Shown piece by piece: positions 36,911-47,104 of a DNA stretch of 64,000 nt. Source of the DNA: Thermosediminibacteraceae bacterium. GTDB lineage: Bacteria; Bacillota; Thermosediminibacteria; Thermosediminibacterales; Thermosediminibacteraceae. Each line of letters begins with the position of its first letter. Position 1 is the first letter of the stretch. Made by a program: the position numbers and the translations under genes. The notes beneath the pieces are model-generated. The model saw only the letters and a list, made by a program, of their open reading frames with translations. It was not told the DNA's origin and searched no databases. The stretch lies in assembly GCA_021890755.1 (NCBI GenBank), contig JAKKUQ010000001.1:62001-126000 (forward strand), read 5' to 3'.

Positions 36911-36940
36911 AAAAGGGTTAGGTAATATCCTAACCCTTTT
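36911..36940 (-). terminator. Hairpin between khpA and rimM
   Basis: AAAAGGGTTAGG and CCTAACCCTTTT form a near-perfect long stem ending in TTTTCTTC on the minus strand. It lies inside the rpsP-to-rplS operon, overlapping the khpA stop. A partial terminator would lower expression of rimM, trmD and rplS relative to rpsP. Confidence 0.7.
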
Positions 36941-37166
36941 ATAGAATCTCCACGATTACTCTTTTACCTTCTTTGGCAGCAGCTGCTTTAACAACAGTCC
37001 TAATAGCCTTGGCTATTCTTCCCTGCTTTCCTATAATTTTACCCATGTCATCTGGGTGGACTTTTAGTTCAATTATTACAGACTGTTCACCTTCCACCCT
37101 GTTTACTGTTACTTCTTCAGGATGATCTACTAAAGCTTTGGCAATGTACTCTACAAGTTCTGTCAC
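36939..37166 (-). CDS. khpA: KH-domain RNA-binding protein KhpA/YlqC
   Basis: 75 residues with a single KH domain including the [20 protein letters not shown] GxxG loop. It binds RNA, in other Firmicutes together with KhpB, and affects cell elongation and division. It lies 3 nt after rpsP. Confidence 0.94.
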   Translation of the reverse strand: MTELVEYIAKALVDHPEEVTVNRVEGEQSVIIELKVHPDDMGKIIGKQGRIAKAIRTVVKAAAAKEGKRVIVEIL

Positions 37167-37169
37167 GAT

Positions 37170-37469
37170 TTATTCCTCCTTTGCTTCAGAATTTTTTTGT
37201 GAGTTTGACTTTTGAGCTTTATATTTTTCAAGGATACCAGTAGTTTTAAATAAGTACTTTACGGTATCGGTTGGTTGGGCGCCCTTTCTCATCCAATCCA
37301 GGGCCTTTTCTTCATCGATTTTTATTTCAGCCGGATCGGTGAGCGGGTTGTAGTAACCAATTTCCTCTATAAATTTACCGTCTCGCGGGCTCCTGCTATC
37401 TGCCACGACGATCCGGTAAAAAGGCCTCTTTTTTGCACCCATGCGCCGTAATCTTATCCTTACTGCCAT
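37170..37469 (-). CDS. rpsP: Ribosomal protein S16
   Basis: 99 residues of bS16: [20 protein letters not shown], then [20 protein letters not shown]. The C-terminal tail is longer, lysine-rich and low-complexity. It lies 14 nt after ffh. Confidence 0.97.
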   Translation of the reverse strand: MAVRIRLRRMGAKKRPFYRIVVADSRSPRDGKFIEEIGYYNPLTDPAEIKIDEEKALDWMRKGAQPTDTVKYLFKTTGILEKYKAQKSNSQKNSEAKEE

Positions 37470-37483
37470 CTTTTCACCTCCTT

Positions 37484-38824
37484 TTAAAAGTTAAAAAAGG
37501 GTAATTTAAATCTGCCTTTTTTCCTACCTTTCTCCAGTTCACTCAATTGCTTCATAAGTTTCTTTGTTTGTTCAAACTGCTTCAAAAGCCGGTTGACATC
37601 TTGAACCGAGGTACCGCTCCCCATAGCGATTCTTTTGCGCCTGCTTCCGTTTATAATACTCGGATTCTGGCGCTCTTCTTTGGTCATGGAATTTATAATG
37701 GCTTCTATGTGCACGAGCTCTTTCTCATCAAACTCAATGCCCTGCAGCTTTTGTGGAGAAAACCCTGGTATCATGCTCATGATCTGATCAAGAGATCCCA
37801 TTTTTCTGACCTGTTTTATTTGTTCAAGAAAATCTTCCAGGGTGAATTCTTTTCGCCTAATTTTTTCTTCTAACTGGCGAGCTTTTTCCTGATCTATAGC
37901 TGCCGTTGCTTTCTCAATCAGGGTCAACACATCCCCCATGCCCAATATCCTTGAAGCCATCCTATCCGGGTAAAACGGCTCCAAGTCTGTAAGCTTTTCT
38001 CCCATACCTACAAACTTTATCGGGCATCCGGTGACGGCTTTTATCGAAAGTGCTGCTCCTCCTCTTGAATCACCATCGAGCTTAGTTAGAATCAGCCCCG
38101 TAAGCTGCAGTCTGTTATGGAAAGCTTCAGCTACATTTACCGCGTCCTGACCAGTCATGCTGTCAACTACAAGGAGGAACTCATCAGGTTTTATAGCCTC
38201 TTTAATGTTTATGAGCTCTTGCATCAATTCTTCATCTACGTGCAGTCGACCGGCTGTATCGATTATAACGACATCGTTGTTAAAGCGCAAGGCATGCTCT
38301 AAAGCAGCCTTAGATATGGCTACGGGGTCTTGTCCTCCCATGGTAAAAACGGGTAATCCAACCTTTTCTCCCACCACCTGTAGCTGTTTAATAGCCGCCG
38401 GGCGGTATATATCTGCAGCCACCAATAAGGGCCTTTTCCCCATTTTAGAAAGATATAGCCCAAGCTTTCCACACGTAGTAGTTTTACCCGAGCCCTGCAG
38501 CCCTACCAGCATGATAGTTGTAACTTTTGACTGGGAAAAATTTATCTTGGTATCTTTGGGACCCATTAGCCGGATGAGTTCGTCGTGTACTATTTTTATC
38601 ACCTGCTGGGCAGGGGTTAGGCTCTCCATCACTTCCTGGCCGACAGCCCGCTCAGTTACCTTTTGAATAAAATCTTTTACAACTTTGTAGTTTACGTCGG
38701 CCTCCAAGAGAGCTAGCCTAATTTCCCGCATTGCCTGTTTTACGTCGGCTTCGGACAGTTTCCCTTTTCCTCTTAATCTTTTGAATACCGCCTCCAGCTT
38801 TTGAGTCAAGGCCTCGAACGCCAA
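37484..38824 (-). CDS. ffh: Signal recognition particle GTPase Ffh
   Basis: 446 residues. SRP54 directs nascent membrane proteins to FtsY. N-G domain motifs: [27 protein letters not shown] and [13 protein letters not shown]. The methionine-rich M domain follows ([15 protein letters not shown]). I use the TTG at 38824 ([10 protein letters not shown]), one base after the ylxM stop, with GAAGGG upstream; this matches the usual Ffh N-terminus. The ATG 11 codons earlier lies inside ylxM. Confidence 0.95.
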   Translation of the reverse strand: MAFEALTQKLEAVFKRLRGKGKLSEADVKQAMREIRLALLEADVNYKVVKDFIQKVTERAVGQEVMESLTPAQQVIKIVHDELIRLMGPKDTKINFSQSKVTTIMLVGLQGSGKTTTCGKLGLYLSKMGKRPLLVAADIYRPAAIKQLQVVGEKVGLPVFTMGGQDPVAISKAALEHALRFNNDVVIIDTAGRLHVDEELMQELINIKEAIKPDEFLLVVDSMTGQDAVNVAEAFHNRLQLTGLILTKLDGDSRGGAALSIKAVTGCPIKFVGMGEKLTDLEPFYPDRMASRILGMGDVLTLIEKATAAIDQEKARQLEEKIRRKEFTLEDFLEQIKQVRKMGSLDQIMSMIPGFSPQKLQGIEFDEKELVHIEAIINSMTKEERQNPSIINGSRRKRIAMGSGTSVQDVNRLLKQFEQTKKLMKQLSELEKGRKKGRFKLPFFNF

Positions 38825-38825
38825 A

Positions 38826-39185
38826 TTATTCACACCCTTCTTTAACAAGCTCAGCAAGTTCTCTATATATCTTCCGCCACCTATTCTTACCTTCTTCTCT
38901 GACGAATGGCTCTAATTCCTTGAGAGACTTTAGGATTCTTTCCATATCCTTCGTCATAGTAAGGAATCTCTTTACCAAACCCAACTTTCCTTCGTAGTCT
39001 TCCAGCAGGGCAGTAGAACGGTGTATGACATCAGAAACATTCTGCCGAGTGACCCCGAAATTCTCCGCAATTTCGCTCAAAGACCAGTCTTTAAAAAAAT
39101 GAAGTTCGAAAAATTCCCTTTGCTTTTTGGTCAAAAAAGCGCCATAAAAATCATACAAGAGGCTTATCCTCACTAGATCCGGCAT
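38826..39185 (-). CDS. ylxM: YlxM family helix-turn-helix protein
   Basis: 119 residues. Sigma-like HTH: KKQREFFELHFFKDWSLSEI, then FGVTRQNVSDVIHRS. YlxM proteins are encoded with ffh/ftsY and modulate SRP in related bacteria. Here the gene is tightly coupled to ffh and lies 73 nt after ftsY. Confidence 0.92.
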   Translation of the reverse strand: MPDLVRISLLYDFYGAFLTKKQREFFELHFFKDWSLSEIAENFGVTRQNVSDVIHRSTALLEDYEGKLGLVKRFLTMTKDMERILKSLKELEPFVREEGKNRWRKIYRELAELVKEGCE

Positions 39186-39258
39186 TGTTTCACCTGTAAA
39201 GGTCTAAAGCTTTACATACCTAATTTTATACAAATGCGTTAACTTCGTCAACAATAAT

Positions 39259-40155
39259 TTAAAATATAGCTTCCACAAAGGCTTTCGGGTCAAACTCCTG
39301 CAGGTCCTCTAAACTTTCGCCCACGCCTATAAAAAACACCGGAAGATTCAATTCCGAAGCTACTGCGACGGCAACACCACCCTTGGCCGTACCGTCCATT
39401 TTTGTGAGAATTAGGCCAGAAATATTTACAGCTTCTTTAAAAATCCTCGCTTGTGCTATAGCGTTTTGCCCGGTAGTTGCATCCAGCACTAACAAGCTTA
39501 TGATCTGCGCATCTTTGTATTCTTTTTCACTGACTCTGTAAAGCTTTTTCAGTTCTTCCATCAGGTTTTTCTTAGTGTGCAATCTACCAGCTGTATCACA
39601 AATAATTATATCTGCCCGGCGGGCTTTACCTGCCTGTATAGCATCGTATAAAACCGCCGCCGGGTCCGCCCCTTCCTGGTGCTTTATAACATCCACACCA
39701 ACTCTATTTCCCCAGACCGAAAGCTGTTCAGCAGCTGCCGCTCTAAAGGTGTCCGCAGCAGCAAGAATTACCTTTTTACCCTCCGATTTAAATTTATAAG
39801 CCAGCTTTCCTATGGTAGTGGTTTTCCCTACGCCGTTTACCCCCACCACTAGGATAATCGTAGGAGACACTATATCCAGCTTTTTATCGGGAAAGACTTT
39901 TACAATTTCATTTTTTAAAGCCTCTTTCAGCTCCTCCGGAGATCGTATCTTTTCTGCCTTGACTTTCTCCCTAAGCTGGGATATAAGCTTTTCTGTAGCA
40001 TTCACCCCTAAATCAGCAGTTATCAGAATTTCCTCAAGTTCTTCCAAAGTATCTTCGTCTATCCTCGCGGAGAATTTGAGAAGACTTTCGACTTTTTCGG
40101 CCAAAGCATTCCTGGTTTTAGCAAGTCTTTGTTTTAAGCTATCAAAAAAGCCCAT
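39259..40155 (-). CDS. ftsY: SRP receptor FtsY
   Basis: 298 residues, the short form without the acidic A domain. GTPase motifs: GVNGVGKTTTIGKLAY, CDTAGRLHTKKNLM and LTKMDGTAKGG. It docks the SRP-ribosome complex at the membrane. It lies 15 nt after smc. Confidence 0.96.
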   Translation of the reverse strand: MGFFDSLKQRLAKTRNALAEKVESLLKFSARIDEDTLEELEEILITADLGVNATEKLISQLREKVKAEKIRSPEELKEALKNEIVKVFPDKKLDIVSPTIILVVGVNGVGKTTTIGKLAYKFKSEGKKVILAAADTFRAAAAEQLSVWGNRVGVDVIKHQEGADPAAVLYDAIQAGKARRADIIICDTAGRLHTKKNLMEELKKLYRVSEKEYKDAQIISLLVLDATTGQNAIAQARIFKEAVNISGLILTKMDGTAKGGVAVAVASELNLPVFFIGVGESLEDLQEFDPKAFVEAIF

Positions 40156-40170
40156 TTCCCTTCATCCTTT

Positions 40171-43100
40171 CTAGTTTTCCTCTAGTTTGACAGTAACCAA
40201 CTTTGACACTGCCGTCTCTTCCATAGTTATGCCATACAGGGCATCTGCCACTTCCATCGTGCTCTTTCTGTGAGTTATTATTATAACCTGAGTATGTTCA
40301 GATATTTTCTTTAAATAGCGGGTAAATCTCTCTATATTAGCATCATCCAGAGCAGCCTCTATCTCATCAAGAACACAAAAAGGCGTAGCTTTAACATTCA
40401 GTATTGAAAAGAGAAGCGCTATAGCTGTAAGGGCTCTTTCACCTCCGGAAAGCAGCGACAAGTTTTGTAGTTTCTTCCCTGGCGGTTGGACTATTACCTC
40501 AATCCCAGATTCTAAGGGATTTGTCTCGTCGTCTAAAACTAACTCTGCTTTGCCACCTCCGAAAAGTTCTACGAATACTTTTTGAAACTCAGCTTTAATT
40601 CTTTTAAAGGTGCTTAAAAACATCTCTTCCATGGTCCTCGTCAAATCTTTTATAAGGTCATCAAGCTTTATCTTCGCCTGTAGAAGATCATCCCTCTGAC
40701 TTTTCATGAAATCATACCTGGACTTAAGGTTTTCGTAATCTTCGATAGCATTTAAGTTAACCGGTCCTAGCTCCTCAATGTTCCTCTTGACAGAGAAAAG
40801 CTCTCGTTTTATTTCTTCATAGCCACCCAGGTCTTCTTTTAATTGTAAAGCATCCTGGAGAGATATAGAATATTTTTCCATTAAGCTTGTCTCAATATGT
40901 TCCATTTGTACTCTTAGAGAGGCCTGACTTATCCTGTACTCAGCTATGGCACTTTGCTCCCTTTTTTCCATTCGCTCAAGCTCTGTTATTCTTTTTTGCA
41001 GTGTCTCTAACTTCTCGTCAAGTTTTTCTTTTTGACTTTTTACTTCCTGCAAAGCATTTTGCAAAATTGCCTGTTTTTTGACGTCCTCATTTAACCTAGA
41101 CTGTAACTCCTGAATTTTGCTTTCTGTGGACTCTATCGCTGCCTGAATTGAACTTATGTTTTGCATTAATTCATTCTGCTGCTTCTGCCACTCGCTTATA
41201 TTCTGCTCCAGGTTTTGAATTTGGTATTTTAGCCCCAGTCCTTCCTGCCTAATATCATTTAAAACCGATCTTAAATTATTTATTTCTTTTTCAAGCGCAT
41301 CCTTTGACTTTTTTCTTTCTTCTATTTCCCGATGCAAAATCTCGACTTTAAGCCGGTGCTCTCTATTTTGCTCTTCAATAGAATTCTTATTCTGTTCAAC
41401 TTTTAAAATCTGGAGTTCTATGTCTTTTAGTTCTTCCTCTATCTGTTTTTTCTCGAGTTCTAATACCTTTTGCCTTTCCAATCTTTCTTTTATAAGTCCT
41501 TTTTTCTCAGCTTTCTCTTTTTCGAGACTCGCTATATTCAGATTATAGGAATATATGCTTTTACTCATGGTATCAATGGATTTTTGAGAAGTCCTTAAGG
41601 TTTCTTCTAGTCCGCTTATCGTGTTTTTTAAGGCATTTATCTCTCCTTCAACTTCTCGCATTTTTTCTTTTATTTCTTCAAATTCCCTTTTTCGGCTCAA
41701 AAGCAGGCTTGTTTTTCTCATGCTGCCACCTGTTATTGAGCCGCCGGGATTTATTATCTCTCCTTGCAGCGTCACAACTTTAATGCCAAAATCCGTTTTT
41801 TTAGCTATCTCAAGAGCGCAATCTATATCTTCTGCTACAATCACCCTACCCAATAGATGGAGCATAACTGGACTAAACTTTTTATCGTATTCCACCAGCT
41901 CGCAAGCAATGCCTACACACCCTGGCACCGAAAGTACCCACTCTTCCTGGGGATTCAATGACCTTGGCTTTACCGACGTAAGGGGAAGAAAAGTCACACG
42001 CCCCAGGTTATTTTGCTTCAAGTATTCTATAGCATCTTTAGCGTTTTGTTCGCTATCACACACTACGTTTTGTAGCGCCCCTCCTAGGGCAGCCTCAATG
42101 GCAGTTTCTAACTTTTCGCTGACCTTTATAATTTCTACGACAGTCCCGTAAATGCCGTTTAAGTGAACCTTTCCAGCTTTAAGATGGGACAAAAGGTTTT
42201 TTACTCCTAACTGATACCCTTCATAGCTTTGGTTTATTTCCTCCAGGGCTTTGTAGCGAGATTTTAATTCGTTGAACAGAATAATTTTTTCCTGCAACAA
42301 TTTGTTATTTTCGTTGTATTCCCTGTTCTTCTCGTTGAGCAGATTCTTTTCAAATTCCATTTTTTCGTTTAACCTAGAAAGTGTATTTCTAAAATCCAAC
42401 AGCCTGTTTTCAATCGTCTCCAGTTCCTTCGATGTAAAAGATCTAGCCTCATTTATCCTGCCAATATCCTCTTCAATCTGCTGCAGGCGTTTTTGCATAT
42501 TGTTTTTCATGGCATTGAGACTTGCTATGGTATTTTTTATTTCTGAAGCCGAATTTAAAAGGTCTATTATGTCACCCTTTAGGCTATCTAAAGCAGCCTG
42601 CCTTTCTTTTATCTCATAATTCAAAGAGGTCAATTCTTCTTCCTTTCGACGTAAATTAGATTCAACCTCGTTTATTTCCTTAATTTTCTTCTCAAGTTTT
42701 TCTACCTTGGAACACAAGTTGTTTTGGGCATCTAAAAGCTTTTCTTTTAAAATATCAAGTTTTTGCTCAGTAATATCGAGGCTCTCATTCAATTGCTTGA
42801 GCCTTTCTTCCTGCCACTTTTTTTCCTTTTCAATTTCCATTTTCTCCGTATTTTTTTCGAAAAACTCTCCGCGAAGCCTTTCGTACTCCTTTTGCTTTTT
42901 GGAACACTCTTCTTTTATATGTACAAGCTCATCCTCTAAAAGCGCCTTTTTATCCCTGATTTGCGCCAAAGCTGCACTTTTTTCCTGCAGGTTAAATTCA
43001 ACTTCGGCTAATTTTTCACGGATTTTCTCAAGTTCTAATAAATGCAAATTAACCTCCAGCAGCTTTTGACGCTCAGACAATTTTTTGTACTCAAGCGCCT

Positions 43101-43731
43101 TCATTCGCTGCGAAAACAAAACGTCAAGCTGCGATTTTATTTCCGCCAATATATCATCTACTCTTGACAAATTTGCCATAGTTTCTTCAAGCTTTTTTTC
43201 CGCTTCACGCTTCCTAGATCTATGTTTCATAATTCCGGCGGTTTCTTCAAATATCAACCGCCTCTCTTCAGGTCTTGCCATTAAAAATTCGTCCACTTCG
43301 CCCTGGCTGATAATAGAATAACCGTCTTTCCCTATTCCTGTATCCATGAAAAGCTCCTGAATATCCTTCAATCTGCAGGGAACCTTATTTAGATAAAACT
43401 CACTTTCACCAGAGCGAAATACCCGCCTTGTTATACAAACTTCTGAATATTCCAATGGAAGCATGTGATCTGAATTATCAAGAATTATTGATACCTCAGC
43501 CATACCCAGTGGTTTTCGCCTTTGGCTTCCTGCAAAAATAACGTCCTCCAGCTTAGACCCTCTAAGCGTTTTGATGCTTTGTTCTCCCAACACCCACCGG
43601 ATGGCGTCGGTAATGTTGCTTTTGCCGCTGCCATTGGGGCCGACTATGGCGTTAATGCCTGGTTGAAATTCTATATCTATTCTATCAGCAAAGGATTTAA
43701 AACCTTGCAGTTCAATCCTTTTTAAATACAA
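40171..43731 (-). CDS. smc: Chromosome condensation ATPase SMC
   Basis: 1186 residues, standard length. The N-terminal head has Walker [10 protein letters not shown]. Long coiled coils flank a hinge around the middle ([14 protein letters not shown], then [11 protein letters not shown]). The C-terminal head has the signature [16 protein letters not shown] and Walker [15 protein letters not shown]. The start is TTG at 43731, 8 nt after AAAGGAGG, giving the usual [14 protein letters not shown]. The ATG eight codons upstream precedes the SD. Confidence 0.97.
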   Translation of the reverse strand: MYLKRIELQGFKSFADRIDIEFQPGINAIVGPNGSGKSNITDAIRWVLGEQSIKTLRGSKLEDVIFAGSQRRKPLGMAEVSIILDNSDHMLPLEYSEVCITRRVFRSGESEFYLNKVPCRLKDIQELFMDTGIGKDGYSIISQGEVDEFLMARPEERRLIFEETAGIMKHRSRKREAEKKLEETMANLSRVDDILAEIKSQLDVLFSQRMKALEYKKLSERQKLLEVNLHLLELEKIREKLAEVEFNLQEKSAALAQIRDKKALLEDELVHIKEECSKKQKEYERLRGEFFEKNTEKMEIEKEKKWQEERLKQLNESLDITEQKLDILKEKLLDAQNNLCSKVEKLEKKIKEINEVESNLRRKEEELTSLNYEIKERQAALDSLKGDIIDLLNSASEIKNTIASLNAMKNNMQKRLQQIEEDIGRINEARSFTSKELETIENRLLDFRNTLSRLNEKMEFEKNLLNEKNREYNENNKLLQEKIILFNELKSRYKALEEINQSYEGYQLGVKNLLSHLKAGKVHLNGIYGTVVEIIKVSEKLETAIEAALGGALQNVVCDSEQNAKDAIEYLKQNNLGRVTFLPLTSVKPRSLNPQEEWVLSVPGCVGIACELVEYDKKFSPVMLHLLGRVIVAEDIDCALEIAKKTDFGIKVVTLQGEIINPGGSITGGSMRKTSLLLSRKREFEEIKEKMREVEGEINALKNTISGLEETLRTSQKSIDTMSKSIYSYNLNIASLEKEKAEKKGLIKERLERQKVLELEKKQIEEELKDIELQILKVEQNKNSIEEQNREHRLKVEILHREIEERKKSKDALEKEINNLRSVLNDIRQEGLGLKYQIQNLEQNISEWQKQQNELMQNISSIQAAIESTESKIQELQSRLNEDVKKQAILQNALQEVKSQKEKLDEKLETLQKRITELERMEKREQSAIAEYRISQASLRVQMEHIETSLMEKYSISLQDALQLKEDLGGYEEIKRELFSVKRNIEELGPVNLNAIEDYENLKSRYDFMKSQRDDLLQAKIKLDDLIKDLTRTMEEMFLSTFKRIKAEFQKVFVELFGGGKAELVLDDETNPLESGIEVIVQPPGKKLQNLSLLSGGERALTAIALLFSILNVKATPFCVLDEIEAALDDANIERFTRYLKKISEHTQVIIITHRKSTMEVADALYGITMEETAVSKLVTVKLEEN

Positions 43732-43800
43732 AAGGTAAACCTCCTTTGAGGTCAACCCTTTTTTTACCCTTTAGATTTTACCATACAAACAGCAAAATAA

Positions 43801-43830
43801 AAATACCTGTCTTTGAAAAGACAGGTATTT
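43801..43830 (-). terminator. Terminator between spoVS and smc
   Basis: A perfect 13-bp stem (AAATACCTGTCTT and its complement) with a 4-nt loop. On the minus strand it is followed by a T-rich tract. It lies just past the spoVS stop. Confidence 0.88.
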
Positions 43831-43845
43831 CACTTCCAAAAAACT

Positions 43846-44106
43846 TTATCGGGGTTCTACTATAAATTTTATTGCTGTTCTTTCTTCTCCGTCAATTTCA
43901 ATCTCTGCAAAGGCAGGCACGGTAACCAAATCGATACCATTAGGAGCAACAAACCCTCTAGTAATTGCAATTGCTTTTACCGCTTGATTTACTGCTCCAG
44001 CTCCGACCGCCTGAAGTTCAGCCACTCCTTTTTCCCTCAGGACGGCTGCCAGAGCACCAGCAACGGCCTTGGGTTTTGATTGAGCTGACACTTTTAGTAC
44101 TTCCAT
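43846..44106 (-). CDS. spoVS: Stage V sporulation protein S
   Basis: 86 residues, very conserved: MEVLKVSAQSKPKAVAGALA, GVAELQAVGAGAVNQAVKA and IKFIVEP. It has an Alba-like fold and is required for coat assembly and stage V in Bacillus. It is a single-gene unit between rnc and smc, with its own terminator. Confidence 0.96.
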   Translation of the reverse strand: MEVLKVSAQSKPKAVAGALAAVLREKGVAELQAVGAGAVNQAVKAIAITRGFVAPNGIDLVTVPAFAEIEIDGEERTAIKFIVEPR

Positions 44107-44181
44107 TCTACATATACCCCCTTAATTTTTTTATTTAATATATTCTATAAGTTGCGCAAAATTCCTTCTAAGATTATGATA

Positions 44182-44907
44182 TTATGCTTCCATATTTCTG
44201 TTTTTTAAGAATCGTATTGCTGATCTTGCCGCATCCTGTTCGGCTTCTTTTTTATTTTTGCCATAACCGCTGCCCAAGACCTTATCTTTCCACACTACTT
44301 CCACGAAAAAAGTCTTGTCGTGGTCGGGACCTTCTTCTTTCACTACATTATAAGTAATCCTGTCTGGTGAAAATCTCTGTAACATTTCTTGAAGAAATGT
44401 TTTGTAATCATTAGATAATTTACCCTCTTGCGCTTCCTCTAGGATGGTTTTGAATTTTTCTTTGATAAAATCAGTTACAACTTCTAAACCCTTATCAAGA
44501 TACATGGCACCTACAACGGCTTCAAAAGTATCAGCTAAGATGGAATCTTTTTTTCTTCCCCCGCTGATTTCTTCGCCCTTTCCTATTATCAAAAAGTCTC
44601 CTAAAGTCAACTGGCGCGAAAGATATGCCAAGCTTTCTTCGCATACCAAAGACGCTCTTAATTTAGTCAGTTCCCCTTCGGTATAATCGGGATAACAATT
44701 GTAAATCCATTCGCTTATTACCAATTCTAACACCGCATCGCCCAGAAATTCAAGCCTCTGATTGTGCACCTGAGAAGGCAAACCTTTTTCATGCGCATAA
44801 GAAGGATGGATTAAGGCCTGGTTTAAGATGTTCAGGTCATCAAAATATACTCCCAGGATTTTTTGCAGTTTTTCTAATTCCTTTTGCCTTTTTTCATCAA
44901 TAACCAT
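44182..44907 (-). CDS. rnc: Ribonuclease III
   Basis: 241 residues. It cleaves double-stranded RNA in rRNA processing. The catalytic signature is NQRLEFLGDAVLELVISEW, with further acidic residues in ADTFEAVVGAMYLDKG. A C-terminal double-stranded RNA-binding domain begins near residue 165. It lies upstream of smc, as in Bacillus. Confidence 0.96.
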   Translation of the reverse strand: MVIDEKRQKELEKLQKILGVYFDDLNILNQALIHPSYAHEKGLPSQVHNQRLEFLGDAVLELVISEWIYNCYPDYTEGELTKLRASLVCEESLAYLSRQLTLGDFLIIGKGEEISGGRKKDSILADTFEAVVGAMYLDKGLEVVTDFIKEKFKTILEEAQEGKLSNDYKTFLQEMLQRFSPDRITYNVVKEEGPDHDKTFFVEVVWKDKVLGSGYGKNKKEAEQDAARSAIRFLKNRNMEA

Positions 44908-45046
44908 TTTAAAACCTCATTTAATTTTTTATTGCCAAATTAATATAATAGCGTTGTGAAAATCCCAAGTAAGCATCCGCGGCAGCCCCAAAACCCGAGA
45001 CTTCAGCGCAAATCCGCGCACTCCTTTTTTATTCTATTCTTCCAAA

Positions 45047-45077
45047 GTAAGTCCCGCGACATTATCACGGGACTTAC
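45047..45077 (-). terminator. Hairpin after acpP
   Basis: GTAAGTCCCG and CGGGACTTAC form a perfect 10-bp stem 9 nt beyond the acpP stop. The trailing T-run is short on the minus strand (TTTGG). Confidence 0.6.
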
Positions 45078-45085
45078 GGATTGCC

Positions 45086-45319
45086 TTAGGAGACACGATT
45101 TTTTATGTAATCTACCGCATCCTGGACGGTTTTAATCTTTTCGGCATCTTCGTCTGGTATTTCAAGATCAAATTCTTCTTCAAAGGCCATAATCAATTCA
45201 ACAATATCGAGCGAATCTGCACCCAGATCATCTATAAAGGAAGCTTCGGGCACCACATCATCCTCATCGACGCCCAACTGGTCGGCAATAATTCTCTTTA
45301 CCCTATCTAGAATCTCCAT
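45086..45319 (-). CDS. acpP: Acyl carrier protein
   Basis: 77 residues. It carries acyl chains on 4'-phosphopantetheine attached to the serine in [20 protein letters not shown]. It normally follows fabG in the plsX-fabH-fabD-fabG-acpP operon. Here only a fabG relic separates it from plsX. Confidence 0.97.
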   Translation of the reverse strand: MEILDRVKRIIADQLGVDEDDVVPEASFIDDLGADSLDIVELIMAFEEEFDLEIPDEDAEKIKTVQDAVDYIKNRVS

Positions 45320-45390
45320 TCATTCACCCCCTTCCTTTCTTCGGAGTGAAACTATATTTTCCACATTAGTTTATTCCTTATTTTAAAATA

Positions 45391-45530
45391 TTATAAAGTG
45401 GTGCCACCGTCAATAGCGATAATCTGAGCAGTTTAAAGCTTTACGCTTCTGAAGTAAAAAAAGCTACTAGAATTGCCACATCATCAGGTTCTCGCATCTT
45501 CCAAAGGGGATTTTCCGGGCTAGTTTAATA
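45391..45530 (-). pseudogene. fabG relic (3-oxoacyl-ACP reductase C-terminus)
   Basis: Minus-strand fragments match the FabG C-terminus in order: KIPFGR, then after a shift EPDDVAILVAFFTSEA, a stop, and in another frame TAQIIAIDGGTTL ending in TAA at 45391. The rest of the gene is gone. No fabH or fabD remains, and 45531-45656 has no recognisable gene. The position between plsX and acpP is where fabG belongs. Confidence 0.8.
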
Positions 45531-45656
45531 CTTATGCTCCACTCTATCCCTCTAGAACACCATTTAAGTTTCAGACTTTGTCAGAAAAATCCATCATCCA
45601 CTCTTACAATTTTATCGCAACCATAGTTCACTCGCTCGGCAGCAAACAAAATCCCC

Positions 45657-46655
45657 CTACTCAATCTTTCCTTCTAATCCAATAAGGGCTTTTTTTATTT
45701 TTAAATGAACATTGCTTTCTACGCACTGTTTTGCCAGTTTAATTCCGTTAAATATCGCTTTTCTGTCCGATGAACCGTGGCACTTTACAAGAATTCCGTC
45801 AACGCCTAAAAACATCGCACCCCCATATTCGGAATAATCCATTTTGGCTTTTACCGCTTTAAGTACGGGCTTCATTAAAAGAGCCCCTAATGAGTATGTA
45901 ATTTTCTTCTTTACTTCGTTCTTTAATTGGTCCAGCAGAAAATATCCGACACCTTCTATTGTTTTAAGGAATACATTGCCGACAAATCCGTCGCACACCA
46001 CCACATCGAAATCACCTTCGAAAAAGTCTCTAGCTTCGATGTTCCCTCCGAAATTGATACCATCTAGCTTTTTCAATATCCCATAGGCGGCCTTAACAGC
46101 ATTATTTCCCTTTTCCTCTTCCACGCCGATGTTTAATAGGCCCACTTTGGGGCTTTCCACACCTAGAATCTCCTGGCTGTAGACCCTCCCCATAATAGCA
46201 AACTGAACAAGGTTTTTAGGTTTTGAATCGCTGTTTGCGCCTACATCCAATAAAAGCACAGGCTTTTTCCTTGTGGGAATCAAAGTTGCGATAGCTGGCC
46301 TGTCCACTCCCTCAAACCGTCCGAGGATAAAAAGCCCTCCTGCCATTAGAGCTCCGGTACTTCCAGCAGATACCATGGCATTCCCGTAACCATCTTTCAA
46401 AAGCTTTAATCCCTTTGGAATAGAGGCATTTTTTTTCGTTCTAATAGCTGCCACAGGTGGTTCGTCGTTGCTTATTACTTCCTCAGCGTGTACAATTTCG
46501 ATTTTAGAATCTTGCAAATCCAAATAGCGCTGAATTTTTTCTGTACATCCCACCAGAACGATCTCAACTCCCAAGTTTTTCGCAGCCTCGAGAGCACCTA
46601 AAACTACTTCTCCTGGGGCATAGTCACCACCCATGGCATCAACTATAATTTTCAT
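45657..46655 (-). CDS. plsX: Phosphate acyltransferase PlsX
   Basis: 332 residues. It makes acyl-phosphate from acyl-ACP for phospholipid synthesis. It opens IIVDAMGGDYAPGEVVLGAL, and later shows SAGSTGALMAGG, LLLDVGANSDSKP and VCDGFVGNVFLKT. Its usual fab partners are missing downstream. A sigma-A promoter lies upstream. Confidence 0.96.
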   Translation of the reverse strand: MKIIVDAMGGDYAPGEVVLGALEAAKNLGVEIVLVGCTEKIQRYLDLQDSKIEIVHAEEVISNDEPPVAAIRTKKNASIPKGLKLLKDGYGNAMVSAGSTGALMAGGLFILGRFEGVDRPAIATLIPTRKKPVLLLDVGANSDSKPKNLVQFAIMGRVYSQEILGVESPKVGLLNIGVEEEKGNNAVKAAYGILKKLDGINFGGNIEARDFFEGDFDVVVCDGFVGNVFLKTIEGVGYFLLDQLKNEVKKKITYSLGALLMKPVLKAVKAKMDYSEYGGAMFLGVDGILVKCHGSSDRKAIFNGIKLAKQCVESNVHLKIKKALIGLEGKIE

Positions 46656-46798
46656 ACATTCACCCCACTATTTGGCCTTTGACTTTGTCGTTTTCCTAAG
46701 CTACTTTTTCCTTTGCGAAGTTCTGGTATTTTAATTGGACGCTGACGTTAAATTTTCTCGCAAGCAAAACATAACCACCTTCAAGAGCAGCTGCTAAA

Positions 46799-46827
46799 AA
46801 TATATATTATTTTTCATCTCAAATCAA
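46799..46827 (-). promoter_or_regulatory. Sigma-A promoter for plsX
   Basis: TTGATT (46822-46827) and TATATT (46799-46804) on the minus strand, spaced by 17 nt. It lies between the rpmF terminator and plsX. I see no FapR-type operator. Confidence 0.55.
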
Positions 46828-46850
46828 CCTTAAAAAAGCCGAAATCATAA

Positions 46851-46893
46851 AAAAATAAAAAGAGGGAACACAACTTCTTGTTATGTTCCCTCT
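46851..46893 (-). terminator. Terminator after rpmF
   Basis: AGAGGGAACA and TGTTCCCTCT pair as a long stem with a 5-nt loop, followed by TTTTATTTTT on the minus strand. Confidence 0.9.
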
Positions 46894-46909
46894 TTAATTT
46901 TTTAACTTT

Positions 46910-47092
46910 TTATTCTGCTTCTACTTGAACTACCTGCCGGCCTTTATAATATCCACAGTTAGGGCATACCCTGTGAGGTAATTTTACATGGTGGCAGTGG
47001 GGGCATTGATTTAAAGAAGGCAATGCCAGCTTCCACTGGGCCCTGCGTTTTGCTGTTCTTGCTTTTGAAAACCTACGCTTTGGATTTGCCAT
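46910..47092 (-). CDS. rpmF: Ribosomal protein L32
   Basis: 60 residues of bL32 with the N-terminal NPKRRFSKARTAKRRAQWK and a zinc ribbon (CPHCHHVKLPHRVCPNCGYY) with four cysteines. It lies 12 nt after the DUF177 gene, as in most bacteria. Confidence 0.97.
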   Translation of the reverse strand: MANPKRRFSKARTAKRRAQWKLALPSLNQCPHCHHVKLPHRVCPNCGYYKGRQVVQVEAE

Positions 47093-47104
47093 TTCTCATA
47101 CCTC

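Noticed and set aside
41621-42151. 176-codon plus-strand ORF
   Set aside because: Antisense shadow of the smc hinge and coiled-coil region.
46660-46790. Possible fapR remnant upstream of plsX
   Set aside because: The frame YVLLARKFNV is only vaguely similar to FapR and interrupted; too weak to claim.
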